Shown here: piece by piece, positions 11,091-24,947 of the stretch
Position numbering within the stretch: position 1 is the stretch's first letter
Layout: every line of letters starts with the position of its first letter
Assembly (NCBI GenBank): GCA_900088475.1
Contig: FLMG01001487.1
Span: forward strand, 1-64,000
Source: Hyphochytrium catenoides
Lineage: Eukaryota; Sar; Hyphochytriomycetes; Hyphochytriales; Hyphochytriaceae
Direction: 5' to 3'
Length of the DNA stretch: 64,000 nt
The notes under the pieces: generated by a model
Seen by the model: the letters and a program-made list of their open reading frames with translations, nothing else
What the model was told of the DNA's origin: nothing
The model's database searches: none
Position numbers and translations under genes: made by a program

Positions 11091-12586
11091 TGTGAATTGT
11101 ATCGCGGTAGGACTAGGACTACTGTGACGAACATGGAAACGCAAGGATTGCATTGCTGCGTCTCCCGTGCACTGTGGTTCATTCCCCTGCAAGTTCTTCG
11201 GGGTTTCCTAGCAAGCTTTTAAGAGCTGTGCAGAGCCCATTGCCTCACAGATTGAGGCACAACGCGGTACCTGCACCCGCCCATCATAATAATTGGGACT
11301 GTGCCGTAGCTTCATATTGAGAGATAGAGAGTTCATCATGGCAATGAATGCCTCTTCATGATGTTTCCATCTTATAACTACTACTCCTGCTTAGGGTTAG
11401 TATAAATATTGATGGGCTTGATGATCCCGGAGAGGTTCAAGAACGGGATGGGGGATGGGTCTACGAAGACGGTTCCAGACATTTTTAGACCAAGTGCTGC
11501 TACAGAAGAGGCAGGGGGCAGCTGATCCTGCCCTCTACACCAGCGCCTTGATCATGACAGCGGTAAATCTGAGTCTGAGTTTGGGTCTGGCGCCTGTCTC
11601 ACTACACTGTAAAAATTACTCCGTAATAAATAAGGTCCTACAGTAGCAAGATCGGCTGGTGGATTTGCTGGTCTGGAGCACCTGAGATGCTAATGTATAC
11701 TCCGGAGTATGTATTTGTCCCCTCAGCAGGTCAAGTGGAGGAATGAAATAAAAGTAGAATGGTCGCCCTTTTCTGTGAGGGGTGATGCTGGGCCAATGAA
11801 GGCCTTTAGATCGACAGCTGACCCACCTTCTAGACAAATATTTTCGAACATGCAGCTTTTGGTGCGTTGTTGATGTTCAATGAACAGTACTAAGGTTATA
11901 ACGGAGGGTGTTAGGTTGTACACGTACTGATTTAGACGGAGAAGTAGGAAAGCTTCCTGGCAATAAAGTTAGGCGTTTGTGTGGAACGGATTCCTGTATC
12001 ATAATCAGTGAACGAGGTCGAGTCGACATGTTCTATTCCCTTCCCTTCCCCTCGCCTCCTACCCCCGCAACCCCGTCTTGTCGTGGTGAGGAGTGAGGAG
12101 ACAGACGAGGAAGAGGTTACAGGAGACGGAGGAGGCGAGAGAACAAGGAACACCACCAGCGCCAGCGCCACCTTCCCTACATAGAGGAAAGAGCCTACAG
12201 CACTACTAAGAGCGAGCTGCCTGCGCTGCGTGCTGAGGAAGATCAACATCTACTTCCCTCAAGTTCCTGCTGCTGCGGGCTGAGCTGCTGGCTGCTATTG
12301 CCACTGATCTCTTTGGAGAGGGAGACGGATCGGAGAGGCAGCAACCAGGCAGAAGCCACAAACGTCTTGTTCCCCCGTTCGGCCGCCAGCACCGGTGCCA
12401 CTTTGACACTATCCTTTGTATCCCGAGATAGCCTGAGCGTCCAAGGCCCTTCTCATCCTCGATCTCTACTTCTGCTGGCTGCAAGTGACTTTCGAGAACT
12501 CACTTGAAGGGCCCTTCTTCATGATACGTGCCCCTTGGGCTGACGAAGGGTTTTCTGCATAAGGAGAGAAAGGAGACGAAGGCCAA
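11091..12586. other. intergenic region upstream of the ABC transporter
   Basis: I see no exon chain or domain here. Short open frames on both strands are compositionally biased or lack context. The right end presumably contains the promoter and 5' untranslated sequence of the ABC transporter. Confidence 0.5.
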
Positions 12587-15500
12587 ATGGCGGCCATGGA
12601 TTTTGCGAGTTTCGACGGCACGGCGTTGGAGGCCGCGACATATGATTCATCGAGTGAAAAGGATCCACTTACCGTCTACTCTGCCGTGGGAGAGAGGCTT
12701 AGCTCCAAGGCCAAGTCCAGACCACTCAGATCGCAAAGATCTGTCGCCGAGATATTGAAGGCGGCCAAGTCCTTCCGCGAGGATGGACACGGAGAGAAGC
12801 TATTATCCAATGCAGCAGGTGTTGAGGACGTGACCCTCACTCCTGAACTAGAGGATGCCATCTTCAACAGCGACTTCAGTGCAGCATCGCTGGAAGAGAT
12901 ACTGGAAAGCCTCGGCGGCCTTCAAGGGCTCGGAGAACTCGTTGCTAAAGTTGTCGAGGCTGTCCTGGGTGCCAAGTTGCCACCAATGACAGTAAGATAC
13001 TCTCACATGGGACTCAGAGCGACAATAGTCCATGGTGGTCAATCCTCTTCAGCGACACTGGGCTCTGTGGTGACTAATCTCTTCACAGGTGAGCCTCATC
13101 TATCTTTTCTCTGGTTCGTCCCGATGGGGTGAAAGCTGACGGCCGTCCAACTCCTCTTTCTTTCTTTGATCAAACGCAGGCTTCTGTCGGAAGAAAGAAC
13201 GTAGCAGTGTCGACATTATTAAGGACTGCACGGGCTACATCAAGCCAGCTTCGCTGACGCTAGTGCTCGGAAGACCGGGAAGCGGCAAGAGCTCTTTTCT
13301 CAAGCTACTGAGTGCGCAGTTGAAAGCTAAGAAGGGGATGGAGATTCTGGGCCATATTGACTATAATGGAGCCAATATTTCTGATATAGGGCCTAGTTTC
13401 CGATCATCGGTCCGCTACGTTACCCAGGTGAGAAGCTGCTGTCTGGTTACCTTTGCTCTCTTTCCTTAGCCATATCAGCTAGACTAATAACCACCCCTTG
13501 CTAGCGGGATATCCATGCCCCAACCCTAACTGTCAGCGAGACCTTTACATTTGCTCACTATTGTCTCAACGGCAAGAAGTTGAACAATGTCAAGGGTGTT
13601 GAGAGCTATCAACCGGCGCTTAAGGTAAAAACATGCCCAATATATCTTTCGATAGCTCAAGCTGTGGACTTATCAACCTCAAATTCGGACCACGACTTCT
13701 CACTCCACCTCAAACTAGGGAGAACGTAGACAGAAGGCTATCGAGTTGCTTGACGTCCTTCTGCAGAAACGACCTCAAATGATGCTAAAAGTTCTGGGGC
13801 TCGAGAAGTGCAAGGATACGATTGTGGGCAACGCCATGCTCCGCGGAGTCAGCGGTGGGGAACGCAAAAGAGTGACAACGGGAGAAGTCCTCGTCGGCAG
13901 GAACAGGGCCCTGTTTATGGACGAAATCAGTACCGGATTAGATTCCGCGGCCACCTTCGACATTGTCAAATCTCTCAAAGGTGCAGCACAGCAGTTTGGT
14001 GTCACCTTCGTTATCGCTCTCTTGCAGCCTCCTCCAGAGGTTTTCGAGCTGTTTGACGAAGTAATACTTCTCCACGAGGGTCATGTTGCCTATCATGGGC
14101 CGACCAGCACTGTCGTCCCCTACTTTGCGTCCATTGGCTATGCACCCCCTCCCCACAAAGACGTTGCAGACTTTCTTGTTGAGGTATTCTCTCCGACGGC
14201 TGTGCATTTTGTTACGCCTGAGTTCAGGGACAAGAGACTCCAGTTGCCTCGGAGTGGGGAGGAATTTGCTGCATTGTGGCAGGACTCTGCGCAGTTCAAA
14301 GAAATGGAAGAGTTTGTTGAAGCGCAATGGGTTGGAGAAAGCCCTGAATGGCTCACTAGTCAGAAGGAGTTTGAAATGGGATGGTGGGACAATTTTCTGG
14401 TGGTCTTGGCACGGCAGATGAAGCTGACAATCAGAAACAAGGTGTTCATATTCATGCGGATATTCATGGTCCTCTTTGGCGGCATCCTCTACGGAACAGT
14501 CTTCAGGGATGCAGATAAAGCTCAACCAAATATTATCATCGGTGCGCTGTTCGCGTCTTTGATGTTTGTCTCTATGGGCCAAGCCTCTCAAATTGCAACG
14601 TTCACCGAGATGCGGGGTGTGTTCTACAAGCAGAGAGCAATGAATATGATGCGCTCTTCGAACTACGTCTTCTCTGTGAGCCTTGCACAAGTGCCTTTTT
14701 CGTTCTTGGAGGCGTTAGTCTTTGGAAATATTCTCTATTGGCTGGTGGGACTAGCTGCAACATGGTACAACTATCTCTTCTTCATGCTGCTGCTGACCCT
14801 GACGAACCTGGCCTTCACTCAATATTTCTTCTTTATCTCGTGCCTCATGCCCAACCTTACGTCCATGCAGCCCGTGACGTTTGTCTCCATTCTTCTCTTT
14901 GTCCTTTTCGCTGGGTTCACAATTACCAAGACCCTTATCCCTGACGGTTGGATATGGATGTACTATATCTCTCCTGTGCAATGGGGTATCACTTCTCTTG
15001 CCCTGAACGAGTACAAAACGGACGCTTTGCAGACCTGCGTCTACAACGACAGAGACTATTGTGCGCTTTTCAACCAGAAGGCAGGAGACTTCTTCTTGCA
15101 GGTGCTGGGTTTCCCTACTGACTATTACCTGCAATGGGTGGGAGTACTCTACTTGGCTGGGTTCTTTGTGCTGTTCAGCATTTTTGCATCCGTTCTCCTG
15201 GAGAAAGTCCAGCACGCCGAGCCTGTGTCGCTCTCCAAGCCAGAGGATGACAAAGAACCAGTTCTCAAACCCAATGCCTCTGCGACTTCTTTTCACGAGA
15301 GAATGGAATCGATTCAGCAGCTAACAGAAAGCACTAGACCCAAGAGTGTAGCTTTCCAGCCAGCGATCTTGGCGTTTAGAGACCTTTGGTACACGGTAAA
15401 GGTTCCAGCGGGAAAGAACAAGACAGAAGAGTTAGATCTTCTAAAGGGCATCTCTGGGTACATGCTTCCTGGGACAATGACAGCTCTTATGGGCTCAAGT

Positions 15501-17388
15501 GGGGCAGGAAAGACTACGTTGATGGACGTGATTGCTTATAGGAAAAACACGGGAACTGTCAAGGGCGATATACTAATCAACGGGCATCCTGCAGACAACC
15601 TCACCATCCGGCGGACGACAGGCTATTGTGAGCAGATGGACATCCACTCTCCAACCACGACTGTGAGGGAGGCCCTACTTTTCAGTGCGAGACTCAGGCA
15701 GGACGCTGAGGTCTCAAATACTGCGAAGCAGCACGCAGTAGACGAGGCTATAGACCTTTTGGAACTCGAGGATATTGCAGATTTGATCGTAGGAGGCCTG
15801 TCCATTGAGCAACAGAAGCGGCTTACTATTGGTGTGGAACTCGTGGCCAATCCGTCCATTATCTTCTTAGACGAGCCGACTTCTGGACTAGACGCACGCG
15901 CTGCTAAAATTATCATGAGAGGCGTTCGAAAAATTGCAAACTCCGGTCGGACAATCATCTGTACTATCCATCAACCCAGTTCGGATGTCTTCCTCCTCTT
16001 CGATAATCTCCTGTTGCTAAAGAGAGGAGGAGAGACAGTATATTTTGGTGAGATTGGAGAGAATGGGAGGAAGTTGGTAAGCCATCTCGAAGGGATTCCT
16101 GGCACTCCCGCCATGCGCCCTGGCTACAATCCTGCCACTTACATGCTTGAAGTCATTGGCGCCGGTGTAGGCAGAGCGCAGGTGACGGATTACGCTGCGG
16201 CTTGGCGCAGCAGCCTTCCAGCTTCTTTACTTGAGGAGGAGCTCCAGCAGGAAGGAGTAGGGCTGCCCTCTACAAGGGTGGAAGCTATCAAGTATGCACG
16301 CAAGAGAGCAGCGGCGCCTGGCACACAGGTTGCGGAGATATTCCTCCGGTTTTTCCGCATGCACTGGCGCAGTCCCCACTACAACTTCGCACGTCTGGCC
16401 TTCTCTATCTTTCTGGCGATTGTCTTCCTTTCTGTCTACCGTGGGACGGACTATGGAACATATCAAGGCGCACTCTCTGGTGTCGGTATGATTTTTCTCA
16501 GTGTGCTCTTCGTGGCCATGACGATGTTCAATAGCGTCCAGCCAGTAATCTACGAGGAGAGAGCAGCCTACTACAGGGAGCGAGCAGCGCAAACCTACAA
16601 CGCTCTATGGTGGTGGATAGCCATCTTCACGACAGAGATCCCATATATCTTTGGCGTTAACCTGGTATATTGCGCGATTTTCTTCCCGTCAGTCGGCTTC
16701 ACTGGAGTTGAGAACTTCTTCATGTACTGGTTCGTTCACTCCCTCTACTGCTGGGTAATGGTCTCCTTCGCGCAACTGCTAATTGGGTTGTTGCCCAACG
16801 TGGCCTTCGCCGCTGTCTTTGGAGCGCTATATAGCATCATCCTGAACCTCTTTGCGGGCTTCAACCCGCCTACGGGTGACATCCCTTCCTATTGGCGGTG
16901 GTTCACAACCATAGTTCCTTCAAGCTACGGACTCTCAGGACTGCTGTCAGTTACCTTAGCGTACTGTTCAGGACAGGGAGGGTCGGAGCCTGGCTGTCAG
17001 CTGATATGTGATGAATCCATGGTTCAGAGCAACGCATGCAGTGCCCCCGCTTTGGAGATTGACGGAAAGATGACTTACGTATATACTCTAGAGCAACTCA
17101 TGGACATCTCGTATGATGTGACCTATGATGACAGGTAGGCCCATAACTGCGTTGACTGTAATGCTGCTTTGTCTATTCTCTTAAACTTACAAGTGTAAAG
17201 AGTGGCTTTGATTCACCTCCTCTACTCTTGCTCTCGGAGCTTAGTTGCTATCCGTTACTTCAACTCTGTGCTAACTGTCTTCCGTTTGCTCCAGGTGGAC
17301 CTACATCGCTGGTCTCCTAGTGATCCTAGCCATCTATGGAGTCTTATCGGTCGCCAGCTTTAGGTTCATTAACTGGACTGTCAGATAG
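12587..17388 (+). CDS. full-size PDR-type (ABCG) ABC transporter
   Basis: Five exons, 12587-13088, 13180-13427, 13505-13624, 13719-17134 and 17295-17388, join to 1459 residues with the order NBD1-TMD1-NBD2-TMD2 of pleiotropic drug resistance transporters. NBD1 has Walker A GRPGSGKSS (about residue 197), signature VSGGERKR and Walker B LFMDEISTGLD. NBD2 has Walker A GSSGAGKTT, a degenerate signature LSIEQQKR, Walker B IIFLDEPTSGLD and an H-loop IHQPSSD. The NBD1 H-loop position reads LLQPPPE, as is usual in this family. Each TMD has several hydrophobic spans. The final small exon supplies the last membrane helix and the C-terminal FRFINW. Such proteins are plasma-membrane exporters of lipids, terpenoids or xenobiotics; the substrate cannot be read here. 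The similarity in my judgement is closest to oomycete PDR transporters. Confidence 0.95.
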
Positions 17389-19222
17389 ACCAGCCATGGA
17401 CGCTCCTTAGGACATGAGAAAGTGTTTGCATTTATTTCGTTCTTATACTCTTTCTAGAGGGGCGCAGAAGCGGCGCCAGAAAGTTCAGCGTGGCCATGAG
17501 AATACTCGCGTGATAGACGGTATATCTAGAGTTAGGGGGAACGCGGAGCAAATGACTTAAGGTTCGGATCACCTCTTGGCGAAAGGGTGGCCAAGAAAGG
17601 AGTTACCAGGTGCTCGAGGCCCAGCCGCGCAGTAAAGCAATAGTTACCATCAAGAAATGAAGCGTTTCAAGAGTTGTTACCACTTATTTCAATAAAAAAA
17701 AGCTAGCATCTTGCATCTTTGTAGGGGCCATAGAAAAAGTGCCAATATTAGCCTCATCAACCGGGAATGAACCCATTCAGCTCGGGCCCTGTAGTTCCTG
17801 GGAAGATCTATCTCAACCTCGATGTTCTATCTTTTTCCTTTTCAGAGAACGGACTAGATCTGTGCGGAGTTGCCAAGGATGAAAAGCAAGCATTCTATTG
17901 CCACCATAAGGTCCAAACACCTCAGACTTGATTAGTGATGGTTCGGCTGGCCTGTAGCCGGTAGAGCGCAGTGAAGGCAAGCCTTTCCAGAGATAAGATC
18001 TCCTAAGCACCGAGCGAAAGCAAACATGAAGATAGTTAAGGAGTGACAGGACTCTTGTTCCCTATCGCTACTCGTACAACTGTGATGAAGCAACATCTTT
18101 GCAAGAAGAGATCCCCACCCCGAATGTCATATCACTTGGGCCCGCAAGCCCTGATCGAGCTCCAGAATGGCAGCAGTAGGCCGTCTGTCAGTGGCAGGAT
18201 GCCACCAGAGGGAGGCCAAGCACTAACCAACGTCAACCTCGCTCAAGAGCTCACTCTAATCGCCTAACCCTCCCGCAGTGTAAGATTGGGCTTTCCTGGT
18301 AATAAGGCCAAGGGCAAAAGAAAATCAATAAGAAGAACAACACAAAATGCGATGTTGAAGGTTAAAGAGTTACCGAATCTAACATCCGTTTCCGAGCTTT
18401 GTATCATTGTACAGATGTCCACCAGGAGAGTTTGGATTAGGAATAACACCCTGTGTCATGCGGGTTCTGGGCGTTCGTTACACGCCTGAGTTCCTGTCAG
18501 CCCTTGCTCCTCCTCCTCCTCCTTGCTGTCCTTCGTCCCTGCTATTAGACCTCTTCATCCACCTTGGGTCTCTATGATCTATCCTCTCTCTTCATCCGCT
18601 TCTCCTCGGGCTCTCCTCGCTCTCCTTTCAGCTCTCTCTTTCCCTCTCCTTCTCTCTCTCTCTCTCCTCCTCGTACCGTGTCGGTGGTTCTTTCCTCCTC
18701 TCTGTCTCTCTGTCTCTCTCTGCTTTTTGCTTTGTCTCTCTGTTTATCTTCTCATCTCTCATCTCTCATCTCTCTCTGTTGGTCTGTTTTGGTCTTTAGT
18801 TTATCCCATTGGTTCACCCACAGGTCCTTCCGGCTCTCTGTATCTCTTTGCAAGTTGCCGTCTACTTTCTTTCTCAGAGCGGCCACTTTATGCCTCGTTA
18901 TTGCAAAAGCGAGTGAGTGCTCTGGCATCATCCGTCGAACTGGACCACCAGACAGCGCTCGCTTGTCATCCAGCGCAACCTGAACAGCAGGAGCGTAGCC
19001 TACTTATAAGAGAAAAGGGGATTGAAAAAGTAAAGCAACTAGTGGGTCACGCCAGCAATATAACCGTGACTATCCCATTTCGCCCCCTCGATGGTCCCTC
19101 TCAGTTCGTCGCCCTAGCCTGAACCCCTTTACCGTCGTCAATGATCTCAAGTCTCCACGCCCGCAGCCTGAGAAAGACGGAGGTTGCATTAATAGTATAC
19201 TTGCTTTAAAGTAGAGCGCAAG
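17389..19222. other. intergenic region between ABC transporter and CFAP58
   Basis: No exon chain recognised. The right half contains a strong CT-rich tract (18596-18785) that yields spurious Ser/Leu-rich frames on the plus strand. The last few hundred bases should include the CFAP58 promoter and 5' untranslated region. Confidence 0.5.
18596..18785. repeat. CT-rich simple-sequence tract
   Basis: About 190 bases of imperfect CT and TCTC units on the plus strand, with inserts such as CTCATCTCTCATC. It lies about 450 bases upstream of the CFAP58 start. I treat the long Ser/Leu-rich open frames across it as artefacts. Confidence 0.8.
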
Positions 19223-22200
19223 ATGACGGTAAGCTGACTGCCTGCAGGAAATTGCACCTCTTCTGTTCCCTCTTCCATTTTTGAACCCCTCCCTTCACTG
19301 TTGAGCCATCCATGGCTAAGACTGAGCTCTACAGGACGCCTCTGCTGCCCAGGAAGAGGGCAATGGAGCCGCAGGGCCAGACGAGCTTGGAATGGACACT
19401 TCCCTCTTTGAGGAACTGGAGAAGGACTTTGCTCAGGTGAAGCTCCACCACTGCTTAAGACCGCCCTTCTTCCGACTGCAAGACCTGTTCTTACACTACC
19501 TTTTACCTTGTGGTGTATAAGTAAATAGCTCATCTCCAACATTCTGTACTTCTAAAGGTTTGCTGCAGACAGCACTATGATATAGTGCTGAAGTAGACTG
19601 TCCTACATTCTTACTTAGCCTCTCTGCAACCCACCAGCCAACATCTTTCATCCAACCTCACAGCTTGTAGCTCTTTACTTACACTCTCCGCCACCTTCCG
19701 GCTCTTCGCTGTATATGTCCTCGTTCTAATTACTTGGATGTTTGAACAATCAGGTTCTTAAGGAATTGGCTGGCAATCCCGGGCTGGAGAAGTTCAAGGG
19801 CGAGTATGAGAAGCTCCACTCTGCTCTGGCGCGGTCCCATGACCAAGAAAAGAAGCTGATAAAGAAGTGCCGAGACCTAAACACAGAGATTTTGAATAAC
19901 TCTTCGAAAGTTCAGACAGCGTTAAAGCTGAGCCAGGAGGATCAGAACACAATCAGCTCTCTGAAGCGCGAGATTGAAAAAGCATGGAAAATGGTCGATG
20001 CCGCCCATGACAAGGAGGTGCGTTGAAAGTAGAGTGACAGCTAGGTAGATCTGAAGGCGAGAGCACCGCTTTTCCTTGGCTAGAGCCTTTTTATATTTCT
20101 CTCTTTCTTGTCCCCGGTTTCTTTCTCTATCGTTTCCTCTATTCGTCGTCCGGTGCTCTGTTTAGATCATTTGGTTCTTATCCCGCAATGGCTATGATGG
20201 TATGGTGCTTTCATCGCCCTAATCTCTCTCTAACCTCGCTGTGTACAGCTAAAAGCAAAGGAGACAATTAGCCAGTTGAAGGACGAGATTGCCAACCTCT
20301 CTCGATTAGTAGAGCAAGGAGCGGGCCTTAGTGAGGACCAAGAGGCTATGGTCAAAGCCGTAAGAAGCCCTTTCTCCCTTTAGTGTCCTCCTTCCGGTCC
20401 TCTTCGCTATCTATCTTCTTCCCTTGCTTGAGGAGTTCAGAGACTGCCGATGACTGCTCAGCCCATATTGTGCTCGCTCCCGCAGGTTCACACTCTAAGG
20501 GAAGAGTTAGCGGTTGCAACGAAGGAAAGCGAAGATACACGGAAGAAGAATGACGCTATGGTAAGATTCTGCATATATTCTGTCTTAGCGCTGTCGAAAG
20601 AGCTTCGATGTGGGATGCTGGAAATAAAACCCAGATAAGGGAGAAAGAAGGGGAGACGGAACGAGAGATATAACGAAGAAAGAGGCATTGAGGAGGGAGT
20701 AATGGGTGTATCCCTGAACTCCTCGGAAGCTTCTGTCAATGACCTGAATATCAATCCTCTGTGCTCAGGTACGCGAGTTGCAGCAACACATTGCGTCACA
20801 AGATGCACAACTGAAGGAGAGAGAAGTAGAAAAGACGAAGCTACAAGAGGATCTGAACCACAGAAAGGTGCATGGCACAGCACATGTTCCTTTGCTTTCC
20901 TCGAGACAAGTCTCATCAATGCTTCTCATGATTCTGTGCAGCTGGATAGTGAAAGAGAGCTGAGACGGCGGGAACGAGTTGAAAAGGAGCTTCGTGACCT
21001 GACCAAATCGCTTCAGCAGCAAGTAAGTGGACCGATACGCGACATATGGTTCAGGAGATGTTCTTTATCGGACCCCTATTTCCGTCTGTCCTTGCGCTTC
21101 AACGGCCGTCTCTTCTAAACCCCATTCTTGATCCCTATGTCTCCCCTATGTCTCCCCTAGGCAACACAGTGCAGCGAATACAAGCAGAAGTACGAAGAGG
21201 CTGTGTCAACAAAGTCAGAGTTGGAGGCTGCTATGAAGGAGTCTACCGGTAGCGTTATCCCTCGCCGTGTATGAGCACCAGGCAGAATGTAACAAGCTCC
21301 CTCTACAGCCATTCAAGAGAGACTGCAGCGGGAGCACGACAACGTACATAAGCGCGCTGAGCTATTGGCATCCGAGCTTGAGAGCCGGGTAGGTGGAGTA
21401 GACGAGTTCACAGAGTGAAGTGCCGAGGCACTAACTTCTTCCATCGCGCTTTCAGGCTCAAGTGATCAATAGTCTGCACGCCCAGAAGTTTCAGCTAGAG
21501 AGTGACCTCAAGGTAAATCCTGCTGTACCAAATCAGTACCCAGTTCCGGCAGACTAAAGAATAAGATGTTACCACTAGTTGTGACGGCTGTACGTGGGAC
21601 ATCAGAGTCTGGTGTTTGTTTGAATGACGGTCAAGGATATGACATAGTGCTAGCTGGTGGCACCTTGAGCCCTGCGCATTGGAAGTTGCCCCATTTGACG
21701 GACTAATCCCTACCTATTTCCCCCCGGTCCCCCATAGCTGCGGCAGTCAGAAATTAGTAAGCTCAAAGTTGACAAAGGGATAGCCGAAAGAAAGATCGAG
21801 AAGTAAGCAACTGACGCTGGTAGTTACATCGTTCCTCGCGATTGTACTTACCTCTGGTCTCCCTTCTCTCTTTTCCGTCAGGGAGAAGCAGAATACGCGT
21901 AAGGTTGAGGAACTGGTGGAGAATGAGAAGACTAACAAACAGAGTTTGATTGCTGAAGTCACCAGTCTTCAAAAAGAGATTGACAGGTCACGTCTTTGAT
22001 GCTGTCCTAAGAGCTTCCCTTACTGAACAGCATGTACATTATGTAGGGAGAGGAAGATAGAGACAGAACAACAGAAAGAGATATCTCTGCTGGAAAGAGA
22101 GAGGGAGATTCAAGTGCGAAAGGCTCAGACAGCAGAGGATAAGACAAAGCTCGCAGTGGATGAAGGTAACAGCGTCACTGAGATTACAAGCATGTTGCAC

Positions 22201-24947
22201 AGCCTCCTTAGCACCCTCTTCCCTGCTCGATTTTCATGCCGTGATATCCTGCTTCAGTTAAGGAGCATGAGCGTATCGTCAAGAATCTAGAGGCCGAGCT
22301 GGATGCCTTTAAGCGGGAAGCAAGCAAGCAGCGGAAGTTAATTTATCAACTAGAGAAAGACAGAGAGAAGAGCGGGTTGGAAGCTACAGAGCAGGCACAG
22401 CTCTACTCTGAGACGGTCGAGTTACTCAAGCTCAAAGAACTCAAAATAAGCGAGCTGAACTCAAAGGTTTGAATCCAAGAGGCATCCCACTTAGATGTTC
22501 TGCTTCCGTCTATTGTCCTACCCTTTGACCTGGTTTCTCTCCTGTTGGTCTCTTCCATGTTCGCTTCAACGCAATAATGCCCAACTTCTCTTCTCACTCA
22601 CCTCTGACCATGGTTTTGACTGACAGCTGGCCGAGGCAGATGCCAAAATGAAGCAGCAGCAGCAGCTGTATGAGCAAGTACGAGGAGACAGAAATGTCTA
22701 CAGCAAGAACCTTGTGGAAGCACAAGGTGAAGAAAGCTTTCCTTTTGCCATCCGTCTGCTCCATGCGTATGATGATTCTCTACCTTCCTCTCCTTACTCT
22801 TTACGAAGTCCAAAGTAACTCTCTTTGACAAGGTTTTAACCTCTATCTTTGTCTTCATTCATGCAGATGAAATTCAGGAATTGAAAAAGAAGATCAAAAT
22901 CATGAACCATCAAATAGAGCAACTCAAGGACGAGATTGTCGTCAAGGACAACGCGCTTGTAAAAGAGCGCTTTGACCATCAGAAGGTAGTGATCAAGCCG
23001 AAACCTTTGGTCGGGTAAAGGAGTGACAGACACCAACGGGACATATTATTCAGGGCACTAGCTCGCTTTAATAGGCTGCCAAAGAATAAGGGGTGGGAGT
23101 GTGAAAGAGAGATTTAGACGAGAGAGTAAGCAGAAGGACCGTAGAGAAAGCAGATACAAGAGGCAGAGGAGGTTGAAAGGGAAGGGGCCAACGAGGAAGA
23201 CAATTGTAAGGAATGACTGGAGAAGGTCCATCGGATGCGAAGACCATCTAAGCGTTTATATTTTGGGCTCCCTTTCGACTCCTCATCATCCTGCATAAAT
23301 CAGGTGGAGAAGCAGCGTGAACAGACAGCTCATGAGCTTGAGTCGGTGCGAAAGTTGCTCTCTGTCTCTGACGGAGCTGTGATGGAGCAAGACGCCGAGC
23401 TGAAACTTCTGAACAACCGTCTTCGGCGTCTGGAGGATGAACTTGTTTCCCAAAAGAAGGCATACGATCAGGTGCTGAGCGAAAGGGATCTCCTGGCTTC
23501 ACAGCTGATCAGGAGAAACGATGAGCTGGCTCTTCTCTATGAAAAGCTGCGACTGCACCAGAGCTTATTGAAGAAAGGCGAGTACCAGTATCAGGAGAGG
23601 CTGAATGATGTGCGAGTGCTCAAGATCAAGGTGATGGAGCTCACTAGAGACGTGGTCCTTTATAGGAACCAGGTAGGAAAGGACAGACCTTTCTCTGCCG
23701 GCGCGGCTCTTCATACATGGCCGTCTTGCTACTATTCTCCTGTTTCGCCTTCGAAAGCAAGCTTTGAGACCTTTTCTCCTGCTTCATGAGGCCAAGACAT
23801 TCGTCTAACTTATGTCACCTGCCTTCTCTCGGTCATTCAGCATGGTGGCACTGAGGAGTATAAACGAGAGATAGTACGTTTACAACGAGAGCTGACGGAG
23901 GAGAAGACGAAGGTAAGCGTACCACCCTACTAATTAGTAAGCTCAGCTAGGACAAGGGGGATTGTAGAGGTGGCAAGAAGAAAGGGTCGCATGCTTGAAG
24001 TGAAGGCCATGAGGACGAATAGATACGGAGAAGGTCATGGGTAGGATAGGCTTGGTCAAGGTGTAGTCTGCTATGTCCTAAGTTATATCTATAGGTGAAA
24101 GCTCTATCGGATGAGATGGAGAACCCCTTAAACGTACATCGTTGGCGCAAGTTGGAAGGCAGTGATCCAGCTACGTACGAGCTAATCCAGAAAGTGCAGA
24201 CATTGCAGCGACGACTCATTCAAAAGACGGAGGAGGTAAGAGGTGGAAAGGATGAATGTTACGGATGAAGAGCGAACGGTGAGGGTGTAAAAGCGGTGGG
24301 AGACAGAGGATCACGCCTCTGTGACACCACTTGTCTACCAAAGCGCCCAATCTCCCCGAAGCAGCAAACCGCCTTATTGAGAAGCCCCCGATGATCGTCT
24401 CGTCACTCTTCACTAAACCTTTTCCTGCTCTCCGTTGTTCAGGTGGTAGAGAAGGAGCTCCTTTTGCAAGAAAAACAGAAGATGTATACAGAGCTCAAGG
24501 CGATCCTCGCTCGGCAACCCGGCCCAGAGATCGCTGAGCAGCTGACCGCCTCCCAACAGCAACTGAAGGAAAGAACCAGGCAGATGAAGGCGATGGTCTC
24601 GGAGCTGAACATGGCGCAGGTTTTTAGCCTAGCTCTCTCCGTCTCACACTTATCCGCGTTACTTCTCCTCTTCTTGTCTCTCTTGTCAGCTGCTAAATGT
24701 TCCTTCCCCGTTACGTATACTTCTTCAGGCCCAAGTTGGAGAGTACAAGTTTGAGAATGAGCGTCTGCAGCAGGAGCTCAAGGAAGAAAAGCGAAAGTTT
24801 TATGAACAGAAGAGCAAGGTGAAGCTGCTAAAGGTGCAGGCCCAACCGCGTAGCAGGCAACAGCCTTTGAAGGAGGAGGAGGAGCAGGAGCCTCAACTAG
24901 CAGGAAACAAGTTTGTAGGAGGGGGATTCAGCCTCAAGCACGCCTAA
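19223..24947 (+). CDS. CFAP58: cilia- and flagella-associated protein 58 (coiled coil)
   Basis: Twenty-one predicted exons, all in phase, give 885 residues against 872 in human CFAP58. Exons: 19223-19228, 19335-19436, 19754-20017, 20249-20359, 20486-20560, 20769-20867, 20942-21022, 21161-21248, 21309-21388, 21456-21512, 21738-21802, 21882-21986, 22047-22165, 22258-22466, 22627-22726, 22867-22985, 23304-23672, 23841-23912, 24095-24235, 24443-24619, 24729-24947. The protein is coiled coil nearly throughout. Family landmarks include TALKLSQEDQNTISSLKREI, EIEKAWKMVDAAHDKE, RNLVEAQ-like NLVEAQDEI, RRNDELALLYEKL, NPLNVHRWRKLEGSDP, EEVVEKELLLQEKQKMYTEL, LARQPGPE and a glycine-containing C-terminus NKFVGGGF. 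CFAP58 works in axoneme assembly and stability, so its presence implies a flagellate stage. The first coding exon encodes only Met-Thr. Confidence 0.95.

Noticed and set aside
13938-14690. 250-residue minus-strand frame inside the ABC transporter
   Set aside because: It is antisense to a strongly conserved transporter exon and has no domain of its own.
14751-15296. 181-residue minus-strand frame inside the ABC transporter
   Set aside because: Antisense shadow of TMD1 coding sequence.
18523-19122. 199-residue plus-strand open frame before CFAP58
   Set aside because: Composition is dictated by a CT-rich repeat, there is no domain, and it does not splice into CFAP58 in phase.
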